The notes below the pieces were generated by a model that had not been told where the DNA came from, searched no databases, and saw only the letters and a list, made by a program, of their open reading frames with translations. From assembly GCF_000775915.1 (NCBI RefSeq), contig NZ_BBLT01000011.1:166447-230446 (forward strand): 64,000 nt of DNA. The letters run 5' to 3'. Shown one piece after another: positions 8,834 to 18,185 of this stretch; within the stretch, counting starts at the first letter, position 1, and each line of letters starts with the position of its first letter. This stretch comes from Sporocytophaga myxococcoides. GTDB lineage: Bacteria > Bacteroidota > Bacteroidia > Cytophagales > Cytophagaceae. Both the position numbers and the translations under genes were made by a program.

Positions 8834-9346
8834 CTAACGGATCATTTTATTTATTACCGGTTTTCCTTCCAGATTAAAGTCTCCCTCCAGATCAACCCAG
8901 GACTTGCAGCCGCCATACTCAGGTAGCAATGCAATAGTTTGAGGTTCGTTCAGTTTGTATATCTGGACAATCAGCAGATGTGCTCTTTTCTCCCATCTCT
9001 CAAAGCGTTCTTTGATAATAGATTCGTTCCAGGCATGGAAGGGAAATAACTTTGCAAGCTTATCCCATTCAGTTATAATTCTGCTGTCTGCAATTTCAGC
9101 AAAATACTCAATCCTTACCTTATCCTGTTCTTTATGAAATTTTTCAGGATCAAAAGCTTCAAACCAGTCACTTTTAACCAGGTCCTTTGCCTGATGGAAC
9201 AGGGTAGGGAACAGTAAGAATTTTTTTGATTTAATTTCAAAATCAGAACCTTCTTCATGGATTCCTCCTTTACGTATGATGATGTTCTGTTTGCCTGTTC
9301 CAAGTGCTTCCACTATGTAGGACCATTCTTTAAATGCAGGAGTCAT
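8834..9346 (-). CDS. DUF1802 family protein
   Basis: The 170-residue protein matches the DUF1802 family from its first residues: AFKEWSYIVEALGTGKQNII, RKGGIHE and then FLLFPTLFHQ. The family is found in Bacteroidota, Firmicutes and cyanobacteria and has no established function. The sequence looks cytosolic: no signal peptide and no membrane segment. It is transcribed away from the flavoprotein gene at 9515, leaving 168 bp between them for two promoters. Confidence 0.8.
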   Translation of the reverse strand: MTPAFKEWSYIVEALGTGKQNIIIRKGGIHEEGSDFEIKSKKFLLFPTLFHQAKDLVKSDWFEAFDPEKFHKEQDKVRIEYFAEIADSRIITEWDKLAKLFPFHAWNESIIKERFERWEKRAHLLIVQIYKLNEPQTIALLPEYGGCKSWVDLEGDFNLEGKPVINKMIR

Positions 9347-9465
9347 GATTTAAACTTTATAAGATGTTTACGAAAACTTAAGCATTAATTTTAGGCAATC
9401 GTTCTATAATGCAAGAATAAAAATAATAGAGGAAATGCAGATTTAAGTATTTTTATTCTCTAATT

Positions 9466-9473
9466 TATTTTTG
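9466..9473 (+). promoter_or_regulatory. Possible -7 element for the flavoprotein gene
   Basis: TATTTTTG matches the Bacteroidota -7 consensus TAnnTTTG and lies 42 bases before the TTG start at 9515. No good -33 TTTG is seen at the usual distance, so this is a tentative call. Confidence 0.35.
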
Positions 9474-9514
9474 AAATAGTAAGTTTGATTCATTAATACC
9501 TGTTCATCAAAACA

Positions 9515-10630
9515 TTGAAAGATATCATCATCATAGGCGGAGGGCTCGCTGGGCTCATTAATTCTATATGTCTTGCAGATAAGGGATACAGTGTTTTGGT
9601 GATAGAAAAGAAAGAATATCCTTTCCATAAAGTCTGCGGAGAATATATCTCAAACGAAGTAAAGCCTTTTCTACTTTCAATAGGACTAAATCTTTCTGAC
9701 CTCTGCCCATCTGAGATCAGCAGGCTTAAGGTTACTAGTCCTCTGGGGGCAGAAATAAATATGCACCTTGAGCTTGGCGGATTCGGGCTCAGTCGTTATA
9801 AGCTTGATTATGCTTTGTATGAACTTGCAATATCAAAAGGAGTAAATTTTCTCTTAAAAAGCCAGGTTGAAGATGTAATCTTTGAAAGAAATATCTTCAA
9901 TGTAAAACTTCAGGATGGCTCTGGCAACTTGGCACATCTTGTAGTGGGTAGTTTTGGAAAAAGATCAAACCTCGACAGACAATTCAACCGTAAGTTTTTC
10001 TTTAAAAGGTCACCTTACATAGGAGTAAAATACCATATCAGAACTGACTTTCCTGATGATCTTATAGCTTTGCACAACTTCAAAGACGGGTACTGTGGTA
10101 TATCAAAAATTGAAGATGATAAGTATTGCCTTTGTTATCTTAGTTCAAGAAGTAATCTGAAAGAGCATGGAAATATTGAGGATATGGAGAGAGAGGTCCT
10201 TTTCAGGAACAAGCATTTGAAAGTCATTTTTGAAAACTCTGATTTCCTGTATAAAAAGCCTGAAGTAATAAATGAAATAAGCTTTGAAAAGAAAGAAGCA
10301 GTATATGATCATCTCTTATTTTGCGGAGATGCTGCAGGTATGATTTCTCCTCTTTGTGGTAATGGTATGGCGATGGCTATTCATTCTGCAAAAATTCTGT
10401 CAGAGCTTATCTCCCTGAATTTTGTAAACTCATCTTTAAATAGAAAGTTGATTGAAGATCAATATTCTCGAAAGTGGAATGAAATGTTTTCAACCAGATT
10501 GTTTTTGGGAAGGCAAATACAAAAAATATTCGGGCAGGACCTGATGACAGAGCTTTCTCTACAATTCCTGAACAGTGTAAAGCCTCTTTCAAGACGGCTT
10601 ATCAAAATGACGCATGGGGAGCCCTTTTAA
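9515..10630 (+). CDS. FAD-dependent oxidoreductase of the PKS cluster (geranylgeranyl-reductase-like)
   Basis: The 371-residue flavoprotein opens with a dinucleotide-binding motif (GGGLAG at 8-13) and has CGEYIS at 41-46, a pattern typical of the geranylgeranyl reductase / aromatic hydroxylase group. The second FAD motif is GDAAGMISPLCGNGM starting at 271. The start is TTG, chosen because the beta strand before GGG begins right after it. It sits beside a UbiA prenyltransferase, a type III polyketide synthase and a methyltransferase. In known type III PKS clusters such as srsABC of Streptomyces griseus a flavoprotein hydroxylates the phenolic lipid to a quinone, so ring hydroxylation is the likely job; reduction of a prenyl chain is the alternative. 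Its 3' end overlaps the convergent UbiA gene by four bases. Confidence 0.8.
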   Translation: MKDIIIIGGGLAGLINSICLADKGYSVLVIEKKEYPFHKVCGEYISNEVKPFLLSIGLNLSDLCPSEISRLKVTSPLGAEINMHLELGGFGLSRYKLDYALYELAISKGVNFLLKSQVEDVIFERNIFNVKLQDGSGNLAHLVVGSFGKRSNLDRQFNRKFFFKRSPYIGVKYHIRTDFPDDLIALHNFKDGYCGISKIEDDKYCLCYLSSRSNLKEHGNIEDMEREVLFRNKHLKVIFENSDFLYKKPEVINEISFEKKEAVYDHLLFCGDAAGMISPLCGNGMAMAIHSAKILSELISLNFVNSSLNRKLIEDQYSRKWNEMFSTRLFLGRQIQKIFGQDLMTELSLQFLNSVKPLSRRLIKMTHGEPF

Positions 10631-11499
10631 ATGTATTTTAGAATAGTAAGAAAGACAAAGAATGCAATAAAGCCCAATGACGACAGCATATTCAGCTTCA
10701 TTGTAGATTTAAAGTTTGCGGCTTTTTCATCCTTTAGCACTTTTATAAACCAGGTTAAAAAGTATACCAACGTTGGCAGCATAAATAAAGGAAAAGCATA
10801 TAGAGCCACGGTAAGATTTTTTGTTATGAAATAATACGAAAATCCTCCTGCCCCAATCGTAAAGACTGATGCAGTCCAGATGAAAGTTCCTTTGATTCCT
10901 ATCATCCTGCTGAATGTCTGATCTCCTCTTCTTCCGTCTTCATTGTGCTGATATACTTGGGTCATAGGATATGATCCTAAAAGGATCAAAGTACAAAGGG
11001 AAGCCGGGAGCAATAATTCGTATAAATTTACTTCGGAATACGATAGACCGTTTATGGCCAGATAAGACATCAGATAAGTCCATATACCCTGGAAGAAAGA
11101 AACAATAAGGAGTCCCCCAATGGGATATTTTTTTAATCTTGTAATGGGATGACTGTATGCTTTACTTGCCATTGCTATTATAAAAACCATTAAAGCAAAC
11201 TGCCAGTTAACGATAAACGCAAGACCAATTGCAATAAACTCAAATAGTAATGAAGTGTAATACAATTCTTTAGAAACAGGAGGTGGGTTTTCAATGCCTC
11301 CAATACTCTCTTCATCTTTATCAAAATAACTATTATAGCCATTGCTTGAAGGATAAAAAAAGAGATGAATTATAATGAATGAAAGGATCAAATAAGGTAT
11401 ATTGGGATTCGGAGACTGGCTTAAAGCAAAGATGAAGAAAGGCATTAAAAATATAGAGAAAGGAATTCTCAGATGAATTAATGTTGACTTTTGAATCAT
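10627..11499 (-). CDS. UbiA-family prenyltransferase
   Basis: A 290-residue protein with about eight or nine membrane helices. The two UbiA aspartate motifs are visible in degenerate form: NSYFDKDEE at 56-64 and YQHNEDGRRGD at 183-193. These bind the Mg-diphosphate of the prenyl donor in enzymes such as UbiA, MenA and chlorophyll synthase. Its place between a flavoprotein and a type III PKS suggests that it prenylates the aromatic polyketide rather than a respiratory quinone, but this is inference. It is divergent from the PKS gene, with 53 bp between the starts, so both may respond to the same control region. Confidence 0.8.
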   Translation of the reverse strand: MIQKSTLIHLRIPFSIFLMPFFIFALSQSPNPNIPYLILSFIIIHLFFYPSSNGYNSYFDKDEESIGGIENPPPVSKELYYTSLLFEFIAIGLAFIVNWQFALMVFIIAMASKAYSHPITRLKKYPIGGLLIVSFFQGIWTYLMSYLAINGLSYSEVNLYELLLPASLCTLILLGSYPMTQVYQHNEDGRRGDQTFSRMIGIKGTFIWTASVFTIGAGGFSYYFITKNLTVALYAFPLFMLPTLVYFLTWFIKVLKDEKAANFKSTMKLNMLSSLGFIAFFVFLTILKYI

Positions 11500-11552
11500 C
11501 TTTATTTAAGAGTTTTTTAACAAGATAGATAAATTTTTGTTTTTAAGGAAAA

Positions 11553-12713
11553 ATGAGAAGTTTCATTACTGCGATAGGTACTGCAAATCCTGCACATGGT
11601 TTCCCTCAGTTAAAGATTGCGGAGTTCATGTCGGATGCTGTTTCCATGACTGAGGAAGAAAGACAAAGGTTATTTACCTTGTATCGCGCTACAGGTATTA
11701 AGCATAGATATTCTGTCTTACCAGATTTTGGTACAGCTTTTGAAGATTCCGATTTTTTCAAACCGGGAGAAAAAGCAGCAATGCCTTCTGTAGCTGAAAG
11801 AATGACTCTTTATAGGAAAGAGGCCCTTCCCCTAAGTATTGCAGCAATTGAAAATTGTCTTGATCAGTTAAAATCCTTTTCCAAAGACAAAATTACTCAC
11901 CTGATCACTGTTTCATGCACTGGAATGTATGCTCCGGGCCTTGATCTTGATATTGTTCAGTCCCTTGGATTACCTCATTCGGTGAATAGAACCTGTGTTA
12001 ATTTCATGGGATGTTATGCAGCATTCTCAGCGTTAAAAGTTTCTGACGCTATATGTAAATCGGATAAAAACGCTGTTGTATTAATGGTCTGTGTTGAGCT
12101 TTGCACTATTCATTATCAGAAAAGTATGAATTGGGATCACATTCTGTCTAATGCAATATTCGGAGATGGAGCAGCAGCAGTTGTCATTCAAGGAGACAAA
12201 CCTAAAGGGGTGGCTTTAAGTCCGGAATTGTTTCATTGTGATTTGCTTCCGGAAGGTCGTAAGGACATGGCCTGGTCAATAGCTGACTTTGGCTTCGAAA
12301 TGATTTTATCTTCTTATGTTCCTTCAATGATTAAAGGTGGAATAAAAGAATTAACCAGTAAACTTTTATCGAAGCTTAGTTACAATGTTGATGAAATTGA
12401 TTATTTCGCCATCCATCCAGGAGGAAAGAAGATACTTGAAGTAATAAAAGACGAGCTGGAAATTAAGAAGGTAAAGTGTCAGCAGAGTTTCGATGTTCTT
12501 GCTGAATATGGGAATATGTCTTCTCCATCTATATTGTTTGTTTTGAAAAGGATTATGCATGATTTGCAGAATGATTTTTCCTCTAAAAGAATTTTATCAT
12601 TCGCTTTCGGTCCTGGGCTTACAATGGAATCAATGGTTTTAGAAGTTGTGACATCTGGGTTTGCCAAGACTCTTGAGGGTGATAAAGAATTAATAAATAT
12701 AGGAGCAGTATGA
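11553..12713 (+). CDS. Type III polyketide synthase (chalcone-synthase-like)
   Basis: The 386-residue protein is of the usual length for type III PKS. The catalytic triad is complete: Cys154 in NFMGCYAAFSAL, His288 in AIHPGGKKIL and Asn321 in YGNMSSPS. These enzymes condense malonyl-CoA onto an acyl-CoA starter and close the chain to a resorcinol, pyrone or chromone. The bacterial ArsB/ArsC, SrsA and BpsA enzymes using long-chain acyl starters are the nearest known functional models. The starter and ring type cannot be read from the sequence. The methyltransferase that follows starts within its stop codon (ATGA), so the two are translationally coupled. Confidence 0.92.
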   Translation: MRSFITAIGTANPAHGFPQLKIAEFMSDAVSMTEEERQRLFTLYRATGIKHRYSVLPDFGTAFEDSDFFKPGEKAAMPSVAERMTLYRKEALPLSIAAIENCLDQLKSFSKDKITHLITVSCTGMYAPGLDLDIVQSLGLPHSVNRTCVNFMGCYAAFSALKVSDAICKSDKNAVVLMVCVELCTIHYQKSMNWDHILSNAIFGDGAAAVVIQGDKPKGVALSPELFHCDLLPEGRKDMAWSIADFGFEMILSSYVPSMIKGGIKELTSKLLSKLSYNVDEIDYFAIHPGGKKILEVIKDELEIKKVKCQQSFDVLAEYGNMSSPSILFVLKRIMHDLQNDFSSKRILSFAFGPGLTMESMVLEVVTSGFAKTLEGDKELINIGAV

Positions 12714-13429
12714 GCCGGTTTTTGCAAAGGTCAGCGGATCCGGAAATTATGGATGACCTTGAGTTTGAAGGGGAGGTTCTCGGTCGGACCCTGGATGAAA
12801 TAGAGTTTATCAATAAGTGGTTGGGGGGAAATGCTGTAACTTTGGATGCAGTTAAAAAGGTCGTTAAAGCACGGCAATTACAAAAAACGGATGTTCCCAT
12901 AACCATTTCTGATCTGGGATGCGGTGGTGGGGAAATGCTTTCCCTGATCTATAAATGGGCAGAGTCAGAAGATATAAAAGTTAAACTTACGGGCATAGAT
13001 GCGAACGATTATGTGGTGAATCACGCAGCGAAAAAAGTGCCTTTGCAGGACTGTATTTCATTTAAAAAATACAATGTGCTTGACATAGCTTTCAAAAAGG
13101 AATCATTTGATATAAGTACATGTACACTTTTTTGTCATCATTTTGAAAATGATGTGCTGATAAATTTTTTGAAGCAGTTGAAAAGCCAAACTCGCTTCGC
13201 TATTATAATCAATGATATTCATCGGCATTGGTTTGCTTATTATTCCATTAAATACCTTACGAGTTTGTTTTCCAGATCATATATGGTAAAATATGATGCT
13301 CAGCTTTCTGTATTGAGAGCTTTTAAAAAGAGTGAACTGGAACTTATAATCAGTAAGGCTGGTTTTAGCCGATTTGAAATTCGCTGGAAATGGGCTTTTC
13401 GTTTTCAGGTGATTTTGTGGTGTGACTAA
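12710..13429 (+). CDS. SAM-dependent methyltransferase of the PKS cluster
   Basis: The 239-residue protein has methyltransferase motif I as SDLGCGGGEML at about 67-77, the acidic end of strand beta 2 in LTGIDAN, and FDISTCTLFCHHF as motif IV region. The opening LQRSADPEIMDDLE is typical of the methyltransferases found next to type III PKS genes. By analogy to SrsB of Streptomyces it would methylate a phenolic hydroxyl or a ring carbon of the PKS product. The start codon overlaps the PKS stop by four bases (ATGA). It ends the plus-strand part of the cluster. Confidence 0.83.
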   Translation: MSRFLQRSADPEIMDDLEFEGEVLGRTLDEIEFINKWLGGNAVTLDAVKKVVKARQLQKTDVPITISDLGCGGGEMLSLIYKWAESEDIKVKLTGIDANDYVVNHAAKKVPLQDCISFKKYNVLDIAFKKESFDISTCTLFCHHFENDVLINFLKQLKSQTRFAIIINDIHRHWFAYYSIKYLTSLFSRSYMVKYDAQLSVLRAFKKSELELIISKAGFSRFEIRWKWAFRFQVILWCD

Positions 13430-13556
13430 TTTCCTCTTGATTGCTTTCCTTTAATTCATTTTTTTAAAAGATTCTATTTATTACTTTCTACTATAAGAAT
13501 GCACCTATTTTCGTTAATCTTGGTTGATTATTAAAGGAACTAAAGGGAAAGATCGT

Positions 13557-13733
13557 ATGAGCAAGGTGCATTTTATAGTTGGGTTAATAGGTGTCATTGT
13601 ACTGATCATTGCAGGCGCTGCAACTGGAATTGTAACGATAGGTGAAGCCGCGATTATAGGTATCTTGGTACTCGTGGCTTCTCCTTTCATTATGAAGTTT
13701 GTTCAAATGACCAGAAAACATGATGAGCGATGA
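13557..13733 (+). CDS. Small membrane protein, unknown function
   Basis: A 58-residue protein with two hydrophobic stretches separated by a short acidic loop (VGLIGVIVLIIAGA, then AAIIGILVLVASPF). The start at 13557 (MSKVHF) is preferred over the in-frame TTG at 13524, since it is an ATG with a purine-rich stretch (AAAGGGAAAGA) before it. No family is recognised. It lies alone between the PKS cluster and the convergent TolC gene; the AATTATTGAA / TTCAATAATT hairpin at 13752-13776 just after it may end both transcripts. Confidence 0.55.
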   Translation: MSKVHFIVGLIGVIVLIIAGAATGIVTIGEAAIIGILVLVASPFIMKFVQMTRKHDER

Positions 13734-13753
13734 CAGCTGTAAATAAGGTTTAA

Positions 13754-15076
13754 TTATTGAAGATCATTCAATAATTGACCACTTAATCTTTGCAGCTCAA
13801 TTTCGGCAGTTTTTGCTGTAAATTGGGCTGAAAGAAGGTTGTTCTCTGCATCAGTAAGTTTTTGCTGGGTAATTCGTAAATCTATATCATTTATATTACC
13901 TAGTTTATATCTGCCAACTGCAATATTCAGATCTTTGCGGGCAACTTCCACGTTTCCAACCTGGATGTTTACCAACTGTATGCTTGTGAGGTAATTGTTA
14001 TAATATTTATACAAGTCATTTTTTAGAGACAGTTTCGTGTCTTCGTATTGGGAAGAACTTGATTGGTATAAAATCTTTGCATTCTGAACATTTAAATTAG
14101 TAACTCCACCAGTGAAAATATTCATGCTTGCAGTCACTCCATATGTTAAACCATTTGATCGGTTTAGTCTTGCGGGACTCACAGGGTTTTGAGTTTTTGT
14201 ATAGTTATATCCTCCAAATACGCCGATTGTAGGTAAATATTGACTTCTATAAGACTCTATGTCATATCTTGCAATATTGGCATTTGCCCTGGATGTCAGC
14301 AACATTGCATTTTGACTTTCAAGTTTCTGAATGAGATCATTATATTCAAGTTTTGAATTAATTGGTATTTCTGGTCTTACTTCGAAAGAAGTGGTGATTT
14401 CACGTGCAAGAAGTCTGTTCATATCTGCTTTGGCATTCCGTATAAGAGCAGCTTGTTGAAGGAGTCTTGTACTGTCAGCATTAGCGTCTACCATTGCCTG
14501 GTAAATGGCCTGCTCTGACCCGGTTCCGATACTTTTCATGCTTTGGGCCAGCTTTAGTCTTTGAAGCGAAAGGCCGATTGCCTCCTGAATTACATACATC
14601 ATCTTTTGTTGCTGCACAATTGAATAATATGTATTGATGATATTTGCAACAGTCACTTCAATATCTGTTCGAGCCTTTGTTTGTCCGGCTTTTTCAAGCT
14701 CCTGCAGTTTATTTTTTGTAATAAACATGTTAAAGCCATCAAATATAGTCCAGTTGACAAGTGCGTTAGCAGCAATGCTTTTAGGTCTGAGGCCGTTTGC
14801 ATCTCTTGGAGGTGTAGGTGGCTGATATTCTACGTGAGTATTCACAAGATTGCCGGTATTATTAAAGTTTAAGTCAACCGTAGGTAAGAATCCGGCGTTC
14901 CCTAGAGTATTACTGTTTTCTGCTATCTTCTGAGTATTCCTTGCTATGATAATTGTATAATTATTTTCAAGTCCAATTTCAATAGCCTTTTCAAGAGTCA
15001 GAGTATCCTGAGAGAAAGCAGTTAAAAAGCTGGCTGTCCATATAACAGCCAGCATAAAAAATTTAATTTTATTCAT
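13754..15076 (-). CDS. TolC-family outer-membrane efflux protein
   Basis: The 440-residue protein has a signal peptide (cleavage near residue 22, after FLTAFSQ's alanine-rich part) and the two OEP repeats of TolC-like proteins, rich in coiled-coil heptads. TLEKAIEIGLENNYTI at the N-terminus and GRYKLGNINDIDLRITQQKL near the C-terminus are typical. It should form the outer-membrane channel and periplasmic tunnel of the tripartite pump encoded just upstream. It starts within the last eight bases of the RND gene and is the last gene of the operon. Confidence 0.93.
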   Translation of the reverse strand: MNKIKFFMLAVIWTASFLTAFSQDTLTLEKAIEIGLENNYTIIIARNTQKIAENSNTLGNAGFLPTVDLNFNNTGNLVNTHVEYQPPTPPRDANGLRPKSIAANALVNWTIFDGFNMFITKNKLQELEKAGQTKARTDIEVTVANIINTYYSIVQQQKMMYVIQEAIGLSLQRLKLAQSMKSIGTGSEQAIYQAMVDANADSTRLLQQAALIRNAKADMNRLLAREITTSFEVRPEIPINSKLEYNDLIQKLESQNAMLLTSRANANIARYDIESYRSQYLPTIGVFGGYNYTKTQNPVSPARLNRSNGLTYGVTASMNIFTGGVTNLNVQNAKILYQSSSSQYEDTKLSLKNDLYKYYNNYLTSIQLVNIQVGNVEVARKDLNIAVGRYKLGNINDIDLRITQQKLTDAENNLLSAQFTAKTAEIELQRLSGQLLNDLQ

Positions 15077-18000
15077 AAGAGTATTCTATCTTTTTAGGCT
15101 CTTCTTTTATTTCTGTTTTTTTGATTTTTTTCCTTGACAGGTAAGTATACATCGCTGGAATTACATAGAGTGTCAGGATTAGAGAGAACAATAATCCTCC
15201 TATAATTACAAGTCCCATTGGAATACGGCTTTTAGCGCCGGCACCAATAGCAAATGCAATTGGAACAGCTCCAAGTATGGTTGCAAGGCTGGTCATCAGA
15301 ATTGGTCTTAAACGTGCTGCTGCTGCTTCACGTGCTGCATCCATTACAGATAGTCCTTCTTCTATTTTATGATTCGCAAATTCCACAATCAAAATTCCGT
15401 TTTTGGTAACCAGACCAATTAATATAATGATACCAATCTGGCTGAAAATATTTATTGTCTGACCAAACGCATACAAAGTTATAAAAGCTCCGGCAAGTGC
15501 TAGTGGTACGGTTAACATAATTACCAAAGGATCTATAAAGCTTTCAAATTGAGCAGACAATATCAAATAGATTAGTACCAGTGCCAATGCAAAAGCAAAG
15601 AGAATATTCGATGAACTTTCAGCATAGTCCCTCGATGGCCCGTTCAGGCTGGTGCTGAAGCTATCGTCAAGGAGTTTTTTGGATATCTGATCCATTGCTT
15701 CAATTCCATCACCTATCGTTTTACCTGGAGCAAGTCCGGCAGATACAGTTGCAGATTTATATCTGTTAAAGTGATAAAGTTGTGGAGGACTATTGGTTTC
15801 TTCAATCTTCACTAAGTTGTCCATTTGAACCGGAACTCCATCTTTGTTTTTAACATAAAGCGAGCTTAGGTTTAGAGGTTGATCCCGGTTTGCCCTATCG
15901 AGCTGACCTATCACCTGGTACTGTTTTCCATTCATGTTGAAATAACCAAACCTTTGCCCACTGAACGATAATTGAAGCGTTTGAGCAATGTCGCTCACAG
16001 AAACTCCTAAAGCTTTTGCTCTTTCTCTGTCTGGTTTTACAATCAGTTCAGGCTTATTGAATTTAAGGTTCACGTCATAGCCCATAAATGTTGGATTTTT
16101 GCCGACTTCTTCCATAAACTTAGGAAGAACTGCCGATAACTTTTTAAAGTCAGAAGACTGAATAACATATTGTACTGGAAGTCCAGATTTAGAAGCACCT
16201 CCACCACCACTGATTGTCTGTTCCTGCACAACAAAGAGTTTGGCAGAAGGGAACGATTTCAGGTTTTTGGATAGATAATCAGCAATCTCCTGCTGAGATC
16301 GATTTCTGTCATTTGGATCAGTCAGTGCGATTCTAAATATACCGGTATTCATAGCTCCTGTCCCTGAAAACCCTGGTGCAGTAATGGTCATTGCAATTTT
16401 ATTTTCCGGGACTGAATCTTTGATAAACTTAGATACATTGTCCATGTAATTAAGCATATAATCAAAAGAGGTGCCTTCAGGTGCAGTTGCAGAAACTCTT
16501 AATACGCTTCTGTCATCAAGTGGGGCAAGTTCTGATTGGAGATTTCCATTAATGTACCAGATGGTTCCAAATGACACAAGAAGTATGACAATTGCAATCC
16601 ATCTTATGTTCAGGAATTTCCCCAATGAGTTTCGGTATGCATTGGTCATTCCCACAAAGAAAGGTTCAGACCATTCGTAGAAGCGAGTTCTCTTAGTATG
16701 ATCTTTTCTTGCCATTTTTACATTCAGCATAGGTGTAAGTGTAAGAGACACAAATGCTGAAATGAGCACAGCGCCCGCAACTACAATACCGAATTCCCGG
16801 AATAGTCGTCCTACAAATCCTTCAAGAAAAATAATCGGGAGAAACACCGCTGCAAGAGTAACGGAAGTGGAGATCACCGCAAAAAAAATCTCTTTAGATC
16901 CTTCATGAGCAGCAGTTACCGGATCCATTCCTTCTTCTATTTTTTTATAAATATTTTCTGTAACAACTATACCATCGTCAACCACGAGACCTGTCGCAAG
17001 AACTATAGCAAGCAGTGTAAGTATATTAATAGAAAATCCTGCAACATACATGATAAAAAATGCTCCTATGAGGGAAACAGGAATATCTATCAATGGTCTG
17101 AAAGCAATTAGCCAGTCTCGGAAAAACAGATAAATGATGAGCACCACGAGTACGAAGGCGATGATTAATGTTTCCTGAACTTCAAGGATAGAAGTTTTTA
17201 TGAACTTCGTGTTATCAAGCGCAATGTCTAACTTGAAATCCTCAGGAATATCTTTTTTTATCTGGTCGAGTCGCTTGTAAAATTCATCAGCAATTTCAAT
17301 ATAATTTGCTCCGGGCTGAGGCACTACACCAAGACCTATCATGGGGATACCAGATTCCTTAAGCATGGTGTTTTCATTTTCAGCACCTAAAGTAGCCCTT
17401 CCTATATCCGCAAGTTTTATAATTCTGGTCCCGTCATTTTTAATGATAAGGTTATTGAATTCATCTTCTGTGGTAAGTCTTCCCATAGTTCTTACTGACA
17501 GTTCTGTAGCATAACCTTCAATTTTACCACTTGGCAATTCAACATTTTCTTTGTTCAGAGCGCTCCAAACGTCGGCAGCTGTGAGTTGGTAGGAGGCAAG
17601 TTTGAAGGGGTCCATCCAGATACGCATGGCATATTTTTTCTGTCCCCATATCTGCACTGTACTAACTCCGGGTATCGTCTGTAGTCTTTCCAGCACTACG
17701 TTTTCAGCATAGTCACTCACTTCCAGCTGGCTTCTGGTATTGCTTTGCAAGGTAAGAGCTATGATAGCATCAGAGTTTGCATCAGCTTTGGTAACAACTG
17801 GTGGGCCATCTATATCTAATGGAAGAAAGCGCACAGCCTGAGAGACTTTGTCCCGCACGTCATTCGCAGCAGTTTCGAGATCTTCATCAAGGTTAAATTC
17901 AACAGTGATACTGCTTGTTCCAGTGCTGCTGGATGAAGAAATTGATCTGATACCGGCAATCCCGTTGATACTCTTTTCTAATGGCTCCGTAATTTGAGAT

Positions 18001-18179
18001 TCAATAATATCAGCATTGGCACCGGTATAGGTAGTCTTAACTGTAATGACCGGAGGGTCTATGGACGGAAACTCCCGTACGCCCAGGTACTTATAACCGA
18101 TGAGTCCGAATAGTACAATGACTATAGACATCACAGTTGCCAGAACAGGGCGGTTTATACTTACTGAGGAAATATTCAT
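15069..18179 (-). CDS. RND-family inner-membrane efflux pump (HAE-1 type)
   Basis: A 1036-residue proton-driven transporter of the AcrB/MexF type, with the expected twelve membrane helices and two large periplasmic loops. The opening NRPVLATVMSIVIVLFG and YLGVREFPSIDPP are diagnostic of the hydrophobe/amphiphile exporters. The paired aspartates needed for proton transfer are present in TM4 (GLVVDDGIVV). Motif ENIYKKIEEG follows. The C-terminal half repeats the layout, with SQIGIIILIGLVTKNGILIVEF. The likely substrates are lipophilic drugs or endogenous lipids. It lies six bases after the adaptor gene and overlaps tolC by eight. Confidence 0.95.
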   Translation of the reverse strand: MNISSVSINRPVLATVMSIVIVLFGLIGYKYLGVREFPSIDPPVITVKTTYTGANADIIESQITEPLEKSINGIAGIRSISSSSSTGTSSITVEFNLDEDLETAANDVRDKVSQAVRFLPLDIDGPPVVTKADANSDAIIALTLQSNTRSQLEVSDYAENVVLERLQTIPGVSTVQIWGQKKYAMRIWMDPFKLASYQLTAADVWSALNKENVELPSGKIEGYATELSVRTMGRLTTEDEFNNLIIKNDGTRIIKLADIGRATLGAENENTMLKESGIPMIGLGVVPQPGANYIEIADEFYKRLDQIKKDIPEDFKLDIALDNTKFIKTSILEVQETLIIAFVLVVLIIYLFFRDWLIAFRPLIDIPVSLIGAFFIMYVAGFSINILTLLAIVLATGLVVDDGIVVTENIYKKIEEGMDPVTAAHEGSKEIFFAVISTSVTLAAVFLPIIFLEGFVGRLFREFGIVVAGAVLISAFVSLTLTPMLNVKMARKDHTKRTRFYEWSEPFFVGMTNAYRNSLGKFLNIRWIAIVILLVSFGTIWYINGNLQSELAPLDDRSVLRVSATAPEGTSFDYMLNYMDNVSKFIKDSVPENKIAMTITAPGFSGTGAMNTGIFRIALTDPNDRNRSQQEIADYLSKNLKSFPSAKLFVVQEQTISGGGGASKSGLPVQYVIQSSDFKKLSAVLPKFMEEVGKNPTFMGYDVNLKFNKPELIVKPDRERAKALGVSVSDIAQTLQLSFSGQRFGYFNMNGKQYQVIGQLDRANRDQPLNLSSLYVKNKDGVPVQMDNLVKIEETNSPPQLYHFNRYKSATVSAGLAPGKTIGDGIEAMDQISKKLLDDSFSTSLNGPSRDYAESSSNILFAFALALVLIYLILSAQFESFIDPLVIMLTVPLALAGAFITLYAFGQTINIFSQIGIIILIGLVTKNGILIVEFANHKIEEGLSVMDAAREAAAARLRPILMTSLATILGAVPIAFAIGAGAKSRIPMGLVIIGGLLFSLILTLYVIPAMYTYLSRKKIKKTEIKEEPKKIEYSYE

Positions 18180-18185
18180 AGCAGA

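Noticed and set aside
13752..13776. AATTATTGAA / TTCAATAATT hairpin at the end of the TolC gene
   Set aside because: It overlaps the last codons and stop of the TolC-type gene and has no T-tract; kept only as a remark, not as a terminator.
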